Position numbers and translations under genes: made by a program
Assembly (NCBI GenBank): GCA_913776245.1
Contig: CAJYLO010000017.1
Location: 147,184-211,183 of the forward strand
Direction: 5' to 3'
Source: an uncultured Chryseobacterium sp.
Lineage (GTDB): Bacteria > Bacteroidota > Bacteroidia > Flavobacteriales > Weeksellaceae
DNA length: 64,000 bases
Shown here: positions 61,814 to 64,000 of the stretch, piece by piece
Layout of the letters: every line of letters begins with the position of its first letter
How positions within the stretch are numbered: the first letter of the stretch is position 1
Notes under the pieces: generated by a model
Databases searched by the model: none
What the model was told of the DNA's origin: nothing
What the model saw: the letters and a program-made list of their open reading frames with translations, nothing else

Positions 61814-64000
61814 TTAAAAATTATAATTAAGTTCCATTCCGAAATAAGGGCTGTTGCCATTCTTACGGACAATCTTCGATCCCAGGAAATAATAAGGATG
61901 CTCGTAACTGAAAAGCCTGTTTACGAACATAGATGTCTTTAGGCTTTTATAAATAATTTTTGTGACTTTGAAATTGGCCTGGCCTGTATAGGTGTATCGT
62001 GTTGAGAGGTTATCAGTAGTAGAGACATTTCTTACAAGCCATTGTTTGTATAGGTCTGTTCTGTCAGCATCCGTAAAAACATGGGTTACGCCATTCAGGT
62101 CTATGTAGGCTTCCGGCTCCGGTATTCTCTGGTCATACTTCTGATAATTATATAAGGATCCCTGTAGTGAAACCGAAACAATCAGTCCTAAATCAGAGAT
62201 ATAAGTATCTGTTATAAAATTATAATTAAGATTTTCATTAATGTAGCCTGTATCATTTTTATATATTCCATAATACGGATAAGAACTTCCGGCTAAGGAA
62301 ATCACGGGGCGTTCCAGAACTGGAACAGTGTTTCTGTACTGTGTCTTGAACCAGGCTCCCGTTAAAGTGAATTTAGTATTAATAGCCTTAATTCTTGGAG
62401 AGGTGTAACCGAATTCAATGCCGTCCTTGAGTGTTGCGCTTCCATTCTCTGTTACAGAATAATTTCCAAATTCCCGGATGTTTTCATAGGGAACTTGAGT
62501 GAGATCCGGTCCGTTTTCACCCCATTGAGACAGGTCAACATATGCCGTATTATACTTTTTATAAGAGTTGATCTGATTTTGTAGTGTGCTGCGGAATCCG
62601 TTTTTAAGATCTTCTCTGAAATACGTTACGAATACCTCGTGTCCTTTGTAGCTCAAATCCAGCCGGATCTCTTTTTTGACATTTTTAGCCGCGGTCAGAT
62701 TTTTGTTCTCGCGGTTTTGCACGTAGGTCATAAAGTTTACATATCGGTAGTTATCATCGTTATGATAATAATTCACCTGTATATAATCCATAAACGCCTT
62801 GTTAGGATATAACATTTGCAATGTCGGTTGTTTATAAAGTATTCCATAGCCCAGCGTCACATCAGTTTTAAGCGGACTATCTTTTATGATAACATGAGGC
62901 AGGTTATATTGAAAGTTAACTCTTGGTTCAGTAAATATTTTTTTACTGATGACATATTCATTACCGATACCTAAAAGCTTGGAAACCCGCAGGCCTGTAT
63001 ATAAAGAAAATCTATGCAGACCCAGATTATATGACATTTGATTACCGGCAAAAAAAGCCACATTCTGCCATGCGGGAATTGCGTCGAATTCCCGTGGTCT
63101 TGTTCCGATCGTAGCCGATGGAGGTGTTGCAAGATCCCATTGCTGTCCTTTTCCGAAATTCTTGGAGTATTTCCAGTCGAGGCCGATATCGTATTGATTA
63201 TTAAGTTTTCCGGTTTTCCGGCTTCCGGATAATTGGGCAAAAACGGATAAGTCTACTGGTTTTCCGTCTGTTGAAGATTCTGCAATATATCTTGTGTCCG
63301 GATAGATGCCGATATTTTCTCCGGTCGTAGTTGTAAGGGAAAGTGCTCTTGGGCCGGAAAGCTGTACAAGCTTTACCTGTTCTATTTTTTCAAAACCCTG
63401 CCTGATTGCGGTATTAAGAGCAACTTTGTCAAAAAAAGAATTTGCTTTAAGCTTATAAATAAAATTATTGGTGAAGCTGATTCTCTGATTAGAGTTTTTA
63501 TAAGAGTCCGTTAATGCATAGCCGGTATCAGGATCGTATTTCTTTTTATCGAGGTTGTTGGAAAAGTCCAGGCTGGAACGCCATTCCAGAGGTTTTTGCC
63601 AAAGCCTGGTGTTTAATTTGGAACGGAATGATGCTGTAAGACGCTGGTAATTTTCGAATTCATCTGTCGGGTTTTGCCTGGAATCCAGATAGTCAAAATT
63701 AGCATTAATGCTCCAATTCTTACTGATCAGAAAACCCTTACCGATGTAGTATTGCTTGCTGAATCCATCAGCCTTGAATCTCGCTTCTAAAGGGGAGCGA
63801 CCTGTTTTACGTTCAATCTTTATGAGTCCGGAGGTAAGATCTCCATAGGCAGCCGACGGTATTCCGCGGATGATCTCTACTTTTTCAATATCATTAGTGG
63901 AAATGGTCCTCATATCTGTACCGATAGCCGTGGTATTACGTTTCTTTGCAGCTTCCAGCATCTGGCTCTCATCAACGGAAGTCTGCAGATTGGCATTGCT
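61814..64000 (-). CDS. TonB-dependent receptor, 5' end outside the window
   Basis: Outer-membrane receptor; 729 codons visible, open to the window edge. The plug domain end is seen (IRGIPSAAYGDLTSGLIKIERKTG), then a 22-strand barrel ending SPYFGMELNYNF with terminal Phe. The first visible residues are SNANLQTSVDESQMLEAA, so a signal peptide and possibly a carboxypeptidase-like domain lie upstream. First known gene of the operon with DUF4876, DUF6850 and cytochrome-c peroxidase. Substrate unknown; a metal or haem compound is one possibility given the peroxidase. Confidence 0.9.
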   Translation of the reverse strand, partial: SNANLQTSVDESQMLEAAKKRNTTAIGTDMRTISTNDIEKVEIIRGIPSAAYGDLTSGLIKIERKTGRSPLEARFKADGFSKQYYIGKGFLISKNWSINANFDYLDSRQNPTDEFENYQRLTASFRSKLNTRLWQKPLEWRSSLDFSNNLDKKKYDPDTGYALTDSYKNSNQRISFTNNFIYKLKANSFFDKVALNTAIRQGFEKIEQVKLVQLSGPRALSLTTTTGENIGIYPDTRYIAESSTDGKPVDLSVFAQLSGSRKTGKLNNQYDIGLDWKYSKNFGKGQQWDLATPPSATIGTRPREFDAIPAWQNVAFFAGNQMSYNLGLHRFSLYTGLRVSKLLGIGNEYVISKKIFTEPRVNFQYNLPHVIIKDSPLKTDVTLGYGILYKQPTLQMLYPNKAFMDYIQVNYYHNDDNYRYVNFMTYVQNRENKNLTAAKNVKKEIRLDLSYKGHEVFVTYFREDLKNGFRSTLQNQINSYKKYNTAYVDLSQWGENGPDLTQVPYENIREFGNYSVTENGSATLKDGIEFGYTSPRIKAINTKFTLTGAWFKTQYRNTVPVLERPVISLAGSSYPYYGIYKNDTGYINENLNYNFITDTYISDLGLIVSVSLQGSLYNYQKYDQRIPEPEAYIDLNGVTHVFTDADRTDLYKQWLVRNVSTTDNLSTRYTYTGQANFKVTKIIYKSLKTSMFVNRLFSYEHPYYFLGSKIVRKNGNSPYFGMELNYNF

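Overview
The window reads as chromosome of a flavobacterium of the Chryseobacterium type (Bacteroidota, Weeksellaceae). Signs are AT-rich intergenic DNA, promoters of the Bacteroidota form TTG-N(17-21)-TAnnTTTG, very few Shine-Dalgarno sites, a T9SS-sorted protein, DUF4876/DUF6850 outer-membrane genes and a mnmE/tyrS/pur gene set of that kind. No rRNA, tRNA or CRISPR array was recognised. All function calls are from sequence reading and memory of protein families; no search was run.

Layout. (1) 1-2617: tyrS (reverse, cut by the window edge) and mnmE. (2) 2603-31736: a 29-kb integrative island inserted at the 3' end of mnmE, bounded by a 14-bp direct repeat (attL 2603-2616, attR 31723-31736). 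It holds a tyrosine integrase, an excisionase-like protein, a replication-type module (VirE-like ATPase, toprim protein, winged-helix protein, iteron-like repeats) and a defence cargo: DUF2971, an HNH endonuclease, a sigma factor plus nuclease-dead Cas12f/TnpB-like pair with candidate guide RNA, a complete type I restriction-modification system with its small XRE regulator, an MBL + trypsin-like + middle component + SMC-type ATPase operon (ABC-three-component type), a helical-repeat/PD-(D/E)XK pair, a second PD-(D/E)XK protein and a DUF6615 protein. (3) 31893-34358: housekeeping and stress genes (PfpI, DUF4142) and an Lrp-type regulator. (4) 34499-46504: a reductive pyrimidine degradation cluster: semialdehyde dehydrogenase, beta-alanine aminotransferase, NCS1 permease, dihydropyrimidinase, two unrelated candidate ureidopropionases, PreT and PreA. 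(5) 46570-50890: FMN reductase and purM, purN, purH. (6) 51201-55895: proline catabolism (PRODH, PruA), nicotinamidase, DUF421. (7) 56321-64000: a T9SS repeat protein and a reverse operon of TonB receptor, DUF4876 lipoprotein, DUF6850 barrel and di-haem peroxidase.

The most notable system is at 10076-12388, all on the minus strand. A 271-aa sigma-70 family factor is followed after one base by a 364-aa Cas12f/TnpB-like protein in which the RuvC-I Asp, the RuvC-II Glu and the whole RuvC-III/zinc-ribbon end are absent. Directly behind it lies a stem-loop RNA that ends in ACAAC, a 12-nt guide-like stretch and U7. The guide-like stretch, with the preceding C, matches 11 bases inside the structured leader of the same operon. 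This fits RNA-guided recruitment of RNA polymerase, possibly with autoregulation. The leader has an exact consensus promoter and two mutually exclusive hairpins, one of which looks like an intrinsic terminator. The MBL/trypsin/ABC-ATPase operon is the second candidate for an unusual immune system.
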